A stretch of DNA of 64,000 bases from Pseudidiomarina indica (GTDB lineage Bacteria > Pseudomonadota > Gammaproteobacteria > Enterobacterales > Alteromonadaceae). The position numbers and the translations under genes are program-made. The stretch covers positions 1 to 64,000 of the forward strand of contig JAJUHK010000009.1 of the NCBI GenBank assembly GCA_029279945.1, given 5' to 3'. Positions 30,296 to 41,113 of this stretch are shown in pieces; the first letter of the stretch is position 1, and every line of letters starts with the position of its first letter. A model generated the notes under the pieces. It was not told where the DNA came from. It saw only the letters and a program-made list of their open reading frames with translations, and did no database searches.

Positions 30296-30322
30296 AAAGC
30301 GACACTTAGTGTCGCTTTTTTA
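30296..30322 (+). terminator. Terminator hairpin shared at the convergent hslO/der ends
   Basis: AAAGCGACACTTAGTGTCGCTTTTTT; overlaps the stop codon of der. Confidence 0.8.
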
Positions 30323-31832
30323 AATGTTTCAATAACCGCTTACGCTTGCGCTGCTGCGACAGCGTGAGCTGGTTTTTCTTGCCCGCATAAGGGTTCACCG
30401 ATTCACGGAATTCCACTTTGATCGGAGTACCCATCACGCCCAAGGATTTACGGAAGTAGTTGGTTAAATAACGTTTGTAGGAACCTGGTAGTGCATCCAC
30501 TTGGTTGCCGTGGACAATCACCCGTGGCGGGTTGTAGCCACCGGCGTGTGCATACTTGAGCTTGACCCGACGACCACTGACTAATGGTGGCTGATGATCG
30601 TCCACTGCGGCTTCTAAAATGCGGGTTAGTTTGGCTGTACCAACGCGGGCGGTGGCCGATGCATAGGCTTCCAACACCGATTCAAACAAGTTACCAACAC
30701 CACTACCGTGCAACGCAGAAATAAAGTGCACACGGGCAAAATCCACAAAGCCCAAGCGGCGATCGAGCTCTCGCTTGATCTCGTCGCGATGGTCTTGGCT
30801 GAGACCATCCCACTTGTTCACCGCAATAACGATAGAACGGCCCGCGTTAATCGCAAAACCGATGAGGTTTAAATCTTGATCGGAGATTGTTTCGCGTGCA
30901 TCGATCACCACAATAACCACGTTTGCATCTTCGATGGCCTGTAACGTTTTGATCACCGAAAACTTTTCGATGGTTTCGTCAATTCTGCCACGGCGGCGCA
31001 CCCCAGCAGTATCGATCAAGATGTATTCACGGCCATCACGCTCCATCGGAATATAGATGGAATCACGCGTGGTACCGGGAAGGTCATACACCACCACCCG
31101 TTCTTCACCTAGAATACGGTTAGTTAAGGTGGATTTCCCTACGTTCGGGCGGCCCACAATCGCCAACTTTAAGGGTAGGCTCTCGTAGTCGATAGCAGCA
31201 TCAGGGTGACTGGCGGCTTGGCCAATGACCTGACCTTCAGCGTCAATGATATTGCCGTCAGCATCAATGACGTTACCCTCATCATCATGGGTTACCGGAG
31301 TAGCTGCAGCCGCTTGTTGCGTCAACACTTCGGGATAGCTTTCGAGCAGTGGCGAAAAACAACTTTTTAGCAGTTGCTCCACCCCACGGCCGTGTGCTGC
31401 AGCAATGCCGTAGACATCCCCTAAGCCGAGTTCATAGAAATCGGCACGGGCGGCATCGGCGTCGATACCATCAATTTTATTGGCTACGACATAGGCTGTT
31501 TTATTCACTCGTCGTAAGTGTTCAGCGATATTTTTGTCCGCCGCAGTAACACCTTCACGAGCGTCTACCATAAACAACACCACATCGGCTTCATCAATGG
31601 CGCGCATCGATTGCGCAGCCATTTCCGCATCAATGCCGACTTCTTCGCCATGGACACCGGCAGTGTCAATCACAATAAACTGATACCCATCGTAGTTGGC
31701 CTGACCGTACTTACGGTCACGCGTTAACCCGGGAAAATCTGCCACTAACGCATCCCGCGTGCGGGTGAGCCGGTTAAATAAGGTTGATTTGCCCACATTG
31801 GGGCGCCCGACCAAGGCTACGACTGGTAACAT
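30306..31832 (-). CDS. der: Ribosome biogenesis GTPase Der
   Basis: Two G domains: [16 protein letters not shown] and [16 protein letters not shown]. Confidence 0.96.
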   Translation of the reverse strand: MLPVVALVGRPNVGKSTLFNRLTRTRDALVADFPGLTRDRKYGQANYDGYQFIVIDTAGVHGEEVGIDAEMAAQSMRAIDEADVVLFMVDAREGVTAADKNIAEHLRRVNKTAYVVANKIDGIDADAARADFYELGLGDVYGIAAAHGRGVEQLLKSCFSPLLESYPEVLTQQAAAATPVTHDDEGNVIDADGNIIDAEGQVIGQAASHPDAAIDYESLPLKLAIVGRPNVGKSTLTNRILGEERVVVYDLPGTTRDSIYIPMERDGREYILIDTAGVRRRGRIDETIEKFSVIKTLQAIEDANVVIVVIDARETISDQDLNLIGFAINAGRSIVIAVNKWDGLSQDHRDEIKRELDRRLGFVDFARVHFISALHGSGVGNLFESVLEAYASATARVGTAKLTRILEAAVDDHQPPLVSGRRVKLKYAHAGGYNPPRVIVHGNQVDALPGSYKRYLTNYFRKSLGVMGTPIKVEFRESVNPYAGKKNQLTLSQQRKRKRLLKHLKKRH

Positions 31833-31838
31833 ACTGTG

Positions 31839-33026
31839 TTACATCCTTACCGCGAGTAATGTGCCGTCGCGTAATTGTACGTACAGGGTATCGTCGGCTA
31901 CAACAGGTGCGGTGTAGACATCGTCACCGACCTCTAAACGACCTTCGGTCACCCCTGTGAGAATATTGATAAAATGCAGATACCCGTGACGGTCACCCAC
32001 CACAATGTAATCTTTAAAACGTACCGGTGCCGTCAGGTGACGCCCGGTGTAGTCGTTGTTCGACCAAATTTCGATGCCACCCTGTGCATCTAACGCCGAT
32101 ACTGAGTCTTCGACGTCCGTCAGGAACAACCGTCCGCTGACATGCAAAAGGTTTTGATAGGACGAGTAATCACGGCGCCAGATAATTTGACCGGAGGCCG
32201 CATCAATCGAAACTAAAGCGCCATTGTACGCTACTGCGTACACAACCCGACCACTGATAATCGGCTGCGTGTCAACATCGACGAGACGGTGCAACTCGGT
32301 CGTTCCGGTCGGTATGGCTAAACGCGTTTCCCACGCTGGCTGACCATTTTCAGCGACCAACACGATCAATTTACCGCCCGCAGTGCCCACAAACACTCCA
32401 CCTTGTGCATAGGTTGGTGATGCTGTTCCACGGAGCGACAACGATGGTGTTTCTGTGGTGTTACGCCATAGCGGCTCACCGGTTGCTTGATCTAACGCAA
32501 GCACTTCGCCGGTAGCACCTGTGATATACACCATGCCACCGCCAACGGCTGGATCTGACAAGACTTCTGCACGTATGCTTTGATGCCATTTAATTGCACC
32601 TGTGGCAGCTTCTAACGCTACCAGGTCACCGTTCTCGGTGCCCAGATACACAATACCATCAGCAGCGGTTAACCCACCGGCAATGCGAAACGGCTCGCCT
32701 TTACGCCACCAAGTGCTGGCTTGTTGGCCAATTTCGCTGCGTAAATCGAGGCGCCATTGAGTTTTACCCGTATTGCGGTCGATGGCCATGACAATGCCAT
32801 CGCGATCAGCTGCGACCAAGGTATCACCCACCACGACTGGGTTCAGGTGCGAGAAGTAATGCCGAACCCCGTTACCAACATTAGCCTTCCACACCACCTT
32901 AGGCTGCACTTTGGCATCGATGGGTTGCAATAATTTATAGGTGATCTCTTCCTTGACGAAAATCGAACACCCGCTCAGTAACACCGCTAGCGCGGCGATG
33001 AGTCCAAATTGTTTGATCTGTCTCAT
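31839..33026 (-). CDS. bamB: Outer membrane assembly factor BamB
   Basis: Lipobox LLSGC, PQQ-like beta-propeller repeats. Confidence 0.93.
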   Translation of the reverse strand: MRQIKQFGLIAALAVLLSGCSIFVKEEITYKLLQPIDAKVQPKVVWKANVGNGVRHYFSHLNPVVVGDTLVAADRDGIVMAIDRNTGKTQWRLDLRSEIGQQASTWWRKGEPFRIAGGLTAADGIVYLGTENGDLVALEAATGAIKWHQSIRAEVLSDPAVGGGMVYITGATGEVLALDQATGEPLWRNTTETPSLSLRGTASPTYAQGGVFVGTAGGKLIVLVAENGQPAWETRLAIPTGTTELHRLVDVDTQPIISGRVVYAVAYNGALVSIDAASGQIIWRRDYSSYQNLLHVSGRLFLTDVEDSVSALDAQGGIEIWSNNDYTGRHLTAPVRFKDYIVVGDRHGYLHFINILTGVTEGRLEVGDDVYTAPVVADDTLYVQLRDGTLLAVRM

Positions 33027-33628
33027 GAACCCGCCACAATGCTATTCAGTTTCAGTTCTGCTAAGCCTTCCGCTCCATGTGCCTGTGCTGTCAGGTAAGC
33101 TTGGCGTGCACCGCTATAATCCCCTTTGGCGAGCAGGATGTCGCCTTGCAGTTCATAGGCAATTGCAGCAAACGCGCTCACTTGAATGGCTGCATTGGTT
33201 GCTGCTAAAGCTGCTTCGTACTGCTCTTGGGCTAACAATACCCGTGCTTGGCGTAACGCTGCTAATGCGGCTAACTCTGGCTCAGCAGTGTCACGAATGG
33301 TTTGCAGTGCGCTCACCGCAGTACCGTAATCATTTGCATCAATAGCCGCTTTGGCCAATTGAAACGCTGCCAGCTGGCTGTACGCACTGGTATTGTTGTT
33401 GACAAAATCCTGCGCCGCGGTCAAATCATCGTCGTTACCACTAAACAGCGCAGCCACCACTTGTTCAAACTGCACCGATGCTGCTTCACGTTCTGCACGT
33501 ACTTGCGCATCGTAATAACGCCAGCCGTAGAAAATCGCGAAACCAATGACTAAACCAGCCAAGATACCTTTGCCGTGTTCGTTCCAGAACGCTTTTAATT
33601 GTTCAATTTGTTGTTCTTCGGTATTCAT
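33023..33628 (-). CDS. yfgM: YfgM family TPR protein
   Basis: [37 protein letters not shown]; between hisS and bamB. Confidence 0.92.
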   Translation of the reverse strand: MNTEEQQIEQLKAFWNEHGKGILAGLVIGFAIFYGWRYYDAQVRAEREAASVQFEQVVAALFSGNDDDLTAAQDFVNNNTSAYSQLAAFQLAKAAIDANDYGTAVSALQTIRDTAEPELAALAALRQARVLLAQEQYEAALAATNAAIQVSAFAAIAYELQGDILLAKGDYSGARQAYLTAQAHGAEGLAELKLNSIVAGS

Positions 33629-34881
33629 CCGTTTACTCCAAGGTTCAAATCGGTGAGCGACGTCAACACTTGCGGCTCAATATCCCGTTGACGTAAATGC
33701 CTTAACTCAAAATCTGTATCACGAACCAACAGCGCATAGGTCGCACCAGATTTATCAGCTCGCGCTAATTTTTTCTTCATATTTTGGCTGCCGCTATGCA
33801 ACTGCACTCGTAAATGCGGCTGCGCCGTCCGAATTTGTTCGGCAACAGCAGGCGCTTTTAGTTCCGCAGCTGGCGTTGCTGCCATCACGTATACATCGAG
33901 TGTTGGCACTGGTGGGATTTTACCCTGATTCGCCAGTAACAACACTAAGCGCTCCATACCCATAGCGAAACCAACCGCTGGGGTAGCTTTACCCCCTAAT
34001 TGTTCCACTAAGCCGTCGTAACGACCACCAGCACACACCGTACCTTGGGCGCCTAATTCAGTGGTGACCCACTCAAACACGGTACGATTATAGTAATCAA
34101 GGCCACGCACCAAGCGTTCATTCAGCACGTAGTTAATACCGGCAGCATCGAGACGCTGACATAAGCCGTCAAAATGCGCACGGGATTCGTCATCCCAAAA
34201 ATCAGAGAGTTTAGGTGCATCAACCAACACGGCTTGGGTGCTCTCGGACTTACTATCCAGTACCCGCAAAACGTTGGTGTCGAGGCGGCGCTTGGAATCT
34301 TCATCGAGTGCATCTTCATGCTGCCGTAAAAACTCCCGCAAGGCTTCGCGATAGGTTGCTCGCGCCTCATTAGAGGCCAACGAGTTCAATTGCAATTCAA
34401 CTTGCTCGGCAATACCGAATTCTTGCCACAACCGCGCTGAGAGCAAAATCACTTCTGCATCGATATCTGGCCCGTCCATGCCAAAGGCTTCAATACCGAA
34501 CTGATGAAATTGGCGATAACGCCCTTTTTGTGGGCGCTCATGGCGAAACATTGGACCTAGGTACCACAGCCGTTGGATTTGGTTATACAACAAGCCATGC
34601 TCATTCCCAGCGCGAACACAGCTGGCAGTACCTTCTGGGCGTAGGGTTAAGCTGTCACCGTTACGATCGTCAAAGGTGTACATTTCCTTTTCGACGATAT
34701 CGGTGACTTCGCCGATAGAGCGTTTGAAGAGATCGGTGCTTTCTAAAATCGGCATCCGAATTTCTTGATAACTGTATTGTGCGGCCACGCGCCGAAGCAC
34801 GCCCTCGACGTATTGCCACGCCGGCGTGTCACTCGGCAAAATATCGTTCATACCGCGAATTGCTTGAATATTTTTTGCCAC
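33625..34881 (-). CDS. hisS: Histidine--tRNA ligase
   Basis: [43 protein letters not shown]. Confidence 0.96.
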   Translation of the reverse strand: MAKNIQAIRGMNDILPSDTPAWQYVEGVLRRVAAQYSYQEIRMPILESTDLFKRSIGEVTDIVEKEMYTFDDRNGDSLTLRPEGTASCVRAGNEHGLLYNQIQRLWYLGPMFRHERPQKGRYRQFHQFGIEAFGMDGPDIDAEVILLSARLWQEFGIAEQVELQLNSLASNEARATYREALREFLRQHEDALDEDSKRRLDTNVLRVLDSKSESTQAVLVDAPKLSDFWDDESRAHFDGLCQRLDAAGINYVLNERLVRGLDYYNRTVFEWVTTELGAQGTVCAGGRYDGLVEQLGGKATPAVGFAMGMERLVLLLANQGKIPPVPTLDVYVMAATPAAELKAPAVAEQIRTAQPHLRVQLHSGSQNMKKKLARADKSGATYALLVRDTDFELRHLRQRDIEPQVLTSLTDLNLGVNG

Positions 34882-34927
34882 GTTCGATTAACCTAAAACG
34901 AAAAATGGCGCACAGTATACCGCAGGT

Positions 34928-36046
34928 TTATTTTTGCTTCACGGGAATCTGTTCAGCAGATAAGCGTTTTACTTGTTCGCGAATGCGTTTTTCTAACTCA
35001 TCGACCAAGTTGTCGTTGTCGAGTCGATCTTTTTGCCGCTCGCCATTTAAGTAAAAACCGCTTTTGTTTTTAGCTCCCGCTAACCCCACATGCGAGATCA
35101 ACGCTTCACCAGGGCCATTTACCACACAGCCAATGATGGACACGTCCATTGGTGTGGTGATGTCTTCCAGTCGCTGTTCAAGTGCGTTGACGGTACCGAT
35201 CACGTCAAATTCTTGCCGCGAACAGCTGGGGCAGGCAATAAAGTTTATCCCACGGCTACGTATGCGCAGAGATTTAAGGATATCAAAGCCAACTTTCACT
35301 TCTTCGACGGGGTCGGCAGCCAGCGAAATCCGCAAGGTGTCACCAATGCCTTCGGCAAGTAACATACCTAAGCCAATGGCTGATTTCACTGCGCCACTAC
35401 GCATACCACCGGCTTCGGTGATGCCTAAATGCAATGGTTGCTCAATTTGCTTGGCCAGCAAACGATACGATTCCACTGCTAGGAATACATCGGACGCTTT
35501 GACACTAACTTTAAAGTTGTGGAAATCGAGGCGATCGAGAATATCCACATGGCGCATGGCCGATTCCACCAATGCTGCTGGCGTTGGTTCGCCATACTTT
35601 TCTTGGAGATCACGCTCGAGTGAGCCACCGTTCACGCCGATGCGGATCGGGATATTACGATCACGGGCCGCATCCACCACCGCGCGAATCCGCTCTTCAT
35701 TGCCGATATTGCCTGGGTTGATGCGCAAGCAATCAGCACCATATTCCGCGACTTTGAGCGCAATGCGATAGTCAAAGTGAATATCCGCCACCACCGGGAT
35801 GGGACTTTGCGCTTTGATCAGGCGAAACGCCTCAGCGGCATCCATGGTTGGTACACTCACCCGCACCAAATCAGCGCCGGCATTGGCAATGGCTTGGATT
35901 TGCTTGACCGTGGCTGCCACATCGGTGGTTTCCGTGTTGGTCATGGATTGCACAGCAATCGGCGCACCATCTCCAATCGGAACGTTTCCGACATAGATAC
36001 GGCGTGAAGGTCGGCGTTGGATTGGGGTTGTATACGTCATGGGCAC
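34928..36046 (-). CDS. ispG: (E)-4-hydroxy-3-methylbut-2-enyl-diphosphate synthase
   Basis: [36 protein letters not shown]. Confidence 0.96.
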   Translation of the reverse strand: MPMTYTTPIQRRPSRRIYVGNVPIGDGAPIAVQSMTNTETTDVAATVKQIQAIANAGADLVRVSVPTMDAAEAFRLIKAQSPIPVVADIHFDYRIALKVAEYGADCLRINPGNIGNEERIRAVVDAARDRNIPIRIGVNGGSLERDLQEKYGEPTPAALVESAMRHVDILDRLDFHNFKVSVKASDVFLAVESYRLLAKQIEQPLHLGITEAGGMRSGAVKSAIGLGMLLAEGIGDTLRISLAADPVEEVKVGFDILKSLRIRSRGINFIACPSCSRQEFDVIGTVNALEQRLEDITTPMDVSIIGCVVNGPGEALISHVGLAGAKNKSGFYLNGERQKDRLDNDNLVDELEKRIREQVKRLSAEQIPVKQK

Positions 36047-36070
36047 TTCGCGTGGTTGGGTTCGTTACAA

Positions 36071-37102
36071 TTAGTCGAGGGTGAGGGTGACGCTACGATT
36101 ACGGCGATACCCACTCAAATCGACCGGTTCATCATTATAGACTAAGGTGACGAATTCTGGTTTACACAAGATAATATCAAATGGCGGCGTTCCCGTCAGC
36201 GGCATTTCGTAACCAGCGGCTTTCACACCAATGGCGATATCACGGCCGGTACCATCTGTCACTTTTACCCAACACTCACCACTAAAAGTAAGCACCAGGC
36301 TGGCTTGACCCGCTTCGAGTGTTGGCTCGCTAACAACAGTTGCACTGGCAGGCTCGTCAGCGACCACTTGTTCTTGTGCTTGTGCTTGTGCTTGTTCTTG
36401 TTCTTGTGCTTGCTCTTGTGCTGGTTGTTGTTCGAGTTGTTGTTCGAGTTGCTGTTCCGGCTCTAGCACTACCACAGCAGCTTCGTGTGGTTCATCGTCA
36501 GCTAAATCAAAAAGATCATCATCGTCTGCCAGGGTATCTTCCACTACGTCAGCCGATGGTGATGCCGGTTGTGCCACTGGCGTTGCTGGGCTGGTTGCCG
36601 TAGTAACGCGTGAGCTACTGGTGGTGCTGGTACCGAAAACGCCGTCGGCCTGAATATCTTGCCACCACCACAACACCGCCATCGCAATCACAACACCGAT
36701 GATGAGGTAACTGATAAGCATGAGACGATGGTCATTGCGTTCACGGGTTTTGCGTTTGGAAAAGCTTTTCATATTGATAGCTGCCGAGGGCACCTCGGCA
36801 TAGCCCATTTGTTGATAAGCTTCCATGACTTGGTTTTCATCGACATCTAAGGCTTTCGCCATCAACCGCAAATAACCACGTACATAGGCGGCAGGTTCAA
36901 TATTGTGGTAGTTGTCGGCTTCAATTTGCGCGATTAAACTGATGCGCAACCTTAGCGTAGACGCGACCTGTTGGGTGGTCCATTGTTTTTCTTCACGAGC
37001 AGCTCGCAGTAACTGCCCTGGGGTGACCAGCTGTGCGGGCGGTGCCGGCTGCTCTGCTGCTGGTTGTTCTTGGTCGTGCTCTTGTTGGTGTTCAGATGCC
37101 AT
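36071..37102 (-). CDS. rodZ: Cytoskeletal protein RodZ
   Basis: Xre HTH N-terminus, single TM, Gln/Glu-rich linker, C-terminal DUF4115-like beta domain. Confidence 0.92.
   Translation of the reverse strand: MASEHQQEHDQEQPAAEQPAPPAQLVTPGQLLRAAREEKQWTTQQVASTLRLRISLIAQIEADNYHNIEPAAYVRGYLRLMAKALDVDENQVMEAYQQMGYAEVPSAAINMKSFSKRKTRERNDHRLMLISYLIIGVVIAMAVLWWWQDIQADGVFGTSTTSSSRVTTATSPATPVAQPASPSADVVEDTLADDDDLFDLADDEPHEAAVVVLEPEQQLEQQLEQQPAQEQAQEQEQAQAQAQEQVVADEPASATVVSEPTLEAGQASLVLTFSGECWVKVTDGTGRDIAIGVKAAGYEMPLTGTPPFDIILCKPEFVTLVYNDEPVDLSGYRRNRSVTLTLD
36366..36455. repeat. Imperfect short tandem repeat encoding the Q/E/A-rich RodZ linker
   Basis: cttgtgcttgtgcttgtgcttgttcttgttcttgtgcttg... and gttgttcgagttgttgttcgagttgctgttc on the + strand. 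Confidence 0.85.
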
Positions 37103-37105
37103 AGT

Positions 37106-37636
37106 CTATCGCTGTGTTGTCTTTATCTGTCGAAACTTATCATCGGCGGTATGATTGCGAGCAAGCTCCAGTAAGGCTTCTGCTTGGACATATTGGCCTT
37201 GCTGATGCGCACAACGGGCCGCGTTGTGATACGTCGTCGCCAATTTCACATAACTGGGCTGTGCCAATGCGCGTTGAAACATGTGCTGCGCTTCAGTGTA
37301 GCGTTGTTGGCGACATAATAATACGCCTAAATTGTTATAGTTATCACCGTTTTCTGGGGCTAATTCAATGGCTTTTTTATAATACTGCTCAGCTTTAACC
37401 CAATCATTAACGTGCACGTAATAGTGTGCCAACCCCGCTTGCACATTCGCAGACTTCGCAGCATGTTGCTGTGCACGCACTAAATTTGCTTTCGCTTGTT
37501 CGAGTTTACCACCAGCTAAATACTGGAGTCCCAGTGCCAACCGCGCTTCCGCCGCAGCATGCTGCTGGCTCGGCGCTGGTGCACAACTGATGGTTAGCAT
37601 CCCAGCCAACGTCAACAGCAGCATCTTTCGCATCAC
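37106..37636 (-). CDS. pilW: Type IV pilus biogenesis/stability protein PilW
   Basis: Lipobox TISC, TPR repeats; between rlmN and rodZ. Confidence 0.88.
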   Translation of the reverse strand: MMRKMLLLTLAGMLTISCAPAPSQQHAAAEARLALGLQYLAGGKLEQAKANLVRAQQHAAKSANVQAGLAHYYVHVNDWVKAEQYYKKAIELAPENGDNYNNLGVLLCRQQRYTEAQHMFQRALAQPSYVKLATTYHNAARCAHQQGQYVQAEALLELARNHTADDKFRQIKTTQR

Positions 37637-37735
37637 AATTCCCTCTGTAAAGACCGTTATCTTAACGGTTATTCACGTCAGATCAAGCAATGGGAAGCAA
37701 TCTGTTGTCGATGAATTGGACCATCGAGCGGACAC

Positions 37736-38869
37736 TTACAATGGTTTAACGCTAATCTCCGCACCGCCGCGTTGCGCTTGTTGTTTCTTAATGATCCGTT
37801 TGGTACGGTCAATCACATCACCAACCAGCTGACCACAAGCAGCATCAATATCGTCACCACGCGTACGGCGAACGACAACAATGTAGCCTTTTTCCATCAG
37901 TACTTTGGCGAAGCGGTCAATACGCGAATTCGACGAACGACCATAGTCGGAACCAGGGAATGGATTAAATGGAATGAGGTTGATTTTGCACGGCGTGTCT
38001 TTTAACAGCTCAGCTAACTCGGCGGCTTGTTCCATCGAATCGTTGATATGATCCAACATCACATATTCAATGGTAATCGTCTTATTGGCTTTAGAGCCGT
38101 CGATGTAATCGCGACTGGCCTGCAAAAATTCCTGAATATTGTATTTTTTATTGATCGGTACAATCTCATTGCGCAACGCATCGTTTGGGGCGTGCAACGA
38201 GATGGCTAAAGCGACATCAATTTCTTCTTTGAGCTTATACAACGCTGGCACCACGCCAGAGGTGCTGAGTGTGACGCGCCGCTTGGACAAACCAAAGGCG
38301 TTATCATCAAGCATCAGCTCCATGGCTGGCACCACGTTGGCTAAGTTGAGCAAGGGCTCACCCATACCCATCATGACCACGTTGGTGACTGGTTTTACGC
38401 CAGTTTCACCAAATGGCCCTAATAACTTATTCACCCGCCAGACTTGGCCAATAATTTCCGCCACCCTGAGGTTACGGTTAAAGCCTTGCTGGGCGGTCGA
38501 GCAGAAGGTGCACTCAAGTGCGCACCCTACCTGCGAACTAACACAAAGAGTAGCCCGATCCCGCTCTGGGATCCAAACGGTCTCGACATCTTGGCCGTCG
38601 AATAAGGTCATTGCGAATTTAATGGTGCCGTCGGCTGACTGCTGTTGCAGGCGAACTTCCGGCGCCCGAATTTCCGCCACTTCTTTTAGCTTCTCACGCA
38701 ATCCCTTGTTGAGATTGGTCATCTGCTCAAAGTCATCCACGCAATAGTGATACAACCACTTCATCACTTGATCGGCGCGAAATGGTTTTTCTCCTAGCTC
38801 CTCGAAGAACTGCCGCATGGCAGTCCGGTTCAAATCGAGTAGATTTACTTTTTTATCAATGGCGTTCAT
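37736..38869 (-). CDS. rlmN: Dual-specificity 23S rRNA/tRNA m2A methyltransferase RlmN
   Basis: [19 protein letters not shown] radical-SAM motif; [18 protein letters not shown]. Confidence 0.96.
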   Translation of the reverse strand: MNAIDKKVNLLDLNRTAMRQFFEELGEKPFRADQVMKWLYHYCVDDFEQMTNLNKGLREKLKEVAEIRAPEVRLQQQSADGTIKFAMTLFDGQDVETVWIPERDRATLCVSSQVGCALECTFCSTAQQGFNRNLRVAEIIGQVWRVNKLLGPFGETGVKPVTNVVMMGMGEPLLNLANVVPAMELMLDDNAFGLSKRRVTLSTSGVVPALYKLKEEIDVALAISLHAPNDALRNEIVPINKKYNIQEFLQASRDYIDGSKANKTITIEYVMLDHINDSMEQAAELAELLKDTPCKINLIPFNPFPGSDYGRSSNSRIDRFAKVLMEKGYIVVVRRTRGDDIDAACGQLVGDVIDRTKRIIKKQQAQRGGAEISVKPL

Positions 38870-38892
38870 GGATGACCGTTATTCGTTAGGTG

Positions 38893-39324
38893 TTAGCGAG
38901 TACGTGGGCAAAGCTCGTCTTCAGTGAAGAAGTAAGCAATTTCACGTGCAGCTGATTCTAAAGAGTCTGAACCGTGTACCGCGTTTTCGTCGATAGATAC
39001 AGCATAGTCGGCACGCAAGGTTCCTGCCAATGCGTCCGCTGGGTTGGTTGCACCCATGATATCACGGTGACGCTTCACGGCGTTTTCGCCTTCTAACACT
39101 TGCACCATGATTGGGCCTGAGGTCATGAAATCTACCAACGCGCGGAAGAAAGGACGCTCTTTGTGTTCTGCGTAGAAGCCTTCAGCTTGCTCGGTAGTTA
39201 AGTGCATCATTTTAGCTGCAACAATACGAAACCCTGCAGTTTCGAAACGGTTGTAGATAGCGCCGATAACGTTCTTAGCAACGGCATCTGGCTTGATGAT
39301 AGAAAGAGTGCGCTCTAAAGCCAT
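38893..39324 (-). CDS. ndk: Nucleoside diphosphate kinase
   Basis: [35 protein letters not shown]. Confidence 0.97.
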   Translation of the reverse strand: MALERTLSIIKPDAVAKNVIGAIYNRFETAGFRIVAAKMMHLTTEQAEGFYAEHKERPFFRALVDFMTSGPIMVQVLEGENAVKRHRDIMGATNPADALAGTLRADYAVSIDENAVHGSDSLESAAREIAYFFTEDELCPRTR

Positions 39325-39494
39325 GGTGTTCTCCGATTGAGGTTAACAATGTGGATATGCATCTATGCAAATTTAAAATCGCGCGGATTATACCCAAAAG
39401 TGGTTCTTAGAGCTAGCAAATCAGCGTGCATGGCAAACTCCGGTGTTATGAAAAAATCGATTATGCCATTCGATATTTTCACATGCCACCCAAT

Positions 39495-39522
39495 TACATA
39501 CATGCTTGTATGTATGTATAAT
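39495..39522 (+). promoter_or_regulatory. Operator-like palindrome followed by a -10-like TATAAT upstream of the pagL-like gene
   Basis: TACATACA-tgct-TGTATGTA (8-bp perfect arms, 39495..39514) then TATAAT at 39517..39522. Confidence 0.55.
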
Positions 39523-39576
39523 AACAGCGTGATTAAATCTGGTACTAAAAAACGCTTGTAGTAAGGATGTAGGCGT

Positions 39577-40134
39577 ATGACAACACTTTCAAACAAACTC
39601 CTAGGTGTCGCCCTAGGTACACTGCTGTTACCTACACTGTTGAGTCCCACCGCGCACGCTGATGAATTTCATTTGACGGCCAGCTACTCCACCGATCACC
39701 TCACCGGCATTCGGCTAGGCTACCGTTGGACGGATGGTCCGAAAATCTTACCGGAGGCTTGGTTTGCTTGGGTCGGCTCGCCACGCGTGCACTGGGAGCT
39801 CGGATTAAATACTTGGGTGAACTCACGCAATTCCGATGACCGAATCAATGCCGTCACCTTTAGCCCGGTTTTACAGTGGGCACTCACTCACGGCGAACGT
39901 CCACTGTTCCTTGAAGCTGGGATTGGCGTGTCGGTATTAGATGAGCAGCGTATCAGCGACCGAAACTTATCAATCTCGTTCCAGTTTGAAGATCGCATTG
40001 GGATTAGCTGGCAATACGATCCAGTCTCTGATGCCCGCATAAGTTTTGGCTATGCGCACTACTCGCAAGCGGATCTTGACCGACCTAATGATGGCCTCGA
40101 CTTTTGGAGCTTAACCTGGCACAAGCCTCTATAA
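39577..40134 (+). CDS. pagL: Lipid A 3-O-deacylase-like protein (PagL family)
   Basis: Signal peptide, 8-strand-barrel size, PLFLEAGIGVSVLDEQRISDRNLSISFQFEDRIGI...ISFGYAHYSQADLDRPNDGLDFWSLTW (His-Ser catalytic signature). Confidence 0.8.
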   Translation: MTTLSNKLLGVALGTLLLPTLLSPTAHADEFHLTASYSTDHLTGIRLGYRWTDGPKILPEAWFAWVGSPRVHWELGLNTWVNSRNSDDRINAVTFSPVLQWALTHGERPLFLEAGIGVSVLDEQRISDRNLSISFQFEDRIGISWQYDPVSDARISFGYAHYSQADLDRPNDGLDFWSLTWHKPL

Positions 40135-40217
40135 CACAGCTTTACAACTGCCACGGCAAGGCGTATTGTGGTAGCAACTTTGGGCGTGTAGACGTCTAAC
40201 TTAACCATGGAGTTACT

Positions 40218-40748
40218 ATGACACAACAAATTACCTTAGGCGGCGGTTGCTTTTGGTGCACTGAAGGTGCTTACAAACAGGTCCGTGGCATTCGCAAAGT
40301 ACAGTCAGGTTATGCCGGTGGGCACCATGCTCACCCTTCCTATGAAGACGTGTGCTCGGGTACCACAGGGCACGCTGAAGTGGTGCAGTTAACCTTTGAC
40401 CCAACGGCGATTTCGGTACGCGAGATATTGGAGATTTTCTTTGCCATTCATGATCCAACCCAATTGAATCGGCAAGGCAATGATATTGGTACCCAGTACC
40501 GCTCAGCGGTTTTCTATCACACCGAGCAGCAACGCCAACTGGCGGAAGTGATTATTGCGGAAATGGAGCAAGAGCGCGTGTGGCCCGATCCTATTGTGAC
40601 CGTCATCGAACCGATTGGGCAGTTCTGGCCGGCTGAGGATTATCACGAGAACTATGCGGAACGTAATCCTGAGAATGCATACTGCCAAGCAGTGGTGCAG
40701 CCGAAACTTGCGAAGTTCCGCCGCACCTTTGCCAGCAAATTACGTTAG
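40218..40748 (+). CDS. msrA: Peptide-methionine (S)-S-oxide reductase
   Basis: ITLGGGCFWCTEGAYKQVRGI (GCFWCTE); YAGGHHAHPSYEDVCSGTTGHAEVV. Confidence 0.96.
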   Translation: MTQQITLGGGCFWCTEGAYKQVRGIRKVQSGYAGGHHAHPSYEDVCSGTTGHAEVVQLTFDPTAISVREILEIFFAIHDPTQLNRQGNDIGTQYRSAVFYHTEQQRQLAEVIIAEMEQERVWPDPIVTVIEPIGQFWPAEDYHENYAERNPENAYCQAVVQPKLAKFRRTFASKLR

Positions 40749-41080
40749 CCTTCTTTGGCGTGGTTGATGCTGTACTTGGGAATTTCGACCACCAGATCAA
40801 CCCCATTTACGCGGGCTTGGCATCCTAACCGTGAGTCAGGATCTAAGCCCCATGCTTTATCTAGCATGTCATCTTCGTTTTCTTCAATGTCATTGAGTGA
40901 GTCTCCACCTTCACGAATATGAACGTGACAGGTGGTACAAGCGCAGACTTTCTCACAGGCGTGCTCAATTCCGATACCATTGCGCAGTGCCGCATCCAAA
41001 ACGCTTTCGCCATCTTGGGCTTCAACCACCGCCCCTTCTGGGCAGAGTTCATGGTGTGGCAAAAAAATAATCTTTGGCAT
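40745..41080 (-). CDS. fdx: ISC-type 2Fe-2S ferredoxin
   Basis: GIGIEHACEKVCACTTCHVHIREG cluster ligands; downstream of hscA. Confidence 0.95.
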   Translation of the reverse strand: MPKIIFLPHHELCPEGAVVEAQDGESVLDAALRNGIGIEHACEKVCACTTCHVHIREGGDSLNDIEENEDDMLDKAWGLDPDSRLGCQARVNGVDLVVEIPKYSINHAKEG

Positions 41081-41113
41081 TTTTACAACCTCGTTTGGCT
41101 CACCTGGCCTTGC

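Noticed and set aside
35064-35771. 235-aa + strand ORF
   Set aside because: Antisense to ispG; shadow ORF.
36366-36455. Possible CRISPR-like repeats
   Set aside because: Units of a few nucleotides with no spacers; in-frame low-complexity coding repeat in rodZ.
36340-36603. + strand ORF with LVLVLVLVLVLVLALVLVVV
   Set aside because: Antisense of the rodZ CAG/GAA-type repeat; artefact.
38139-38747. 202-aa + strand ORF
   Set aside because: Antisense to rlmN; shadow ORF.
40231-40458. Minus-strand ORF opposite msrA
   Set aside because: Shadow of msrA; no independent support.
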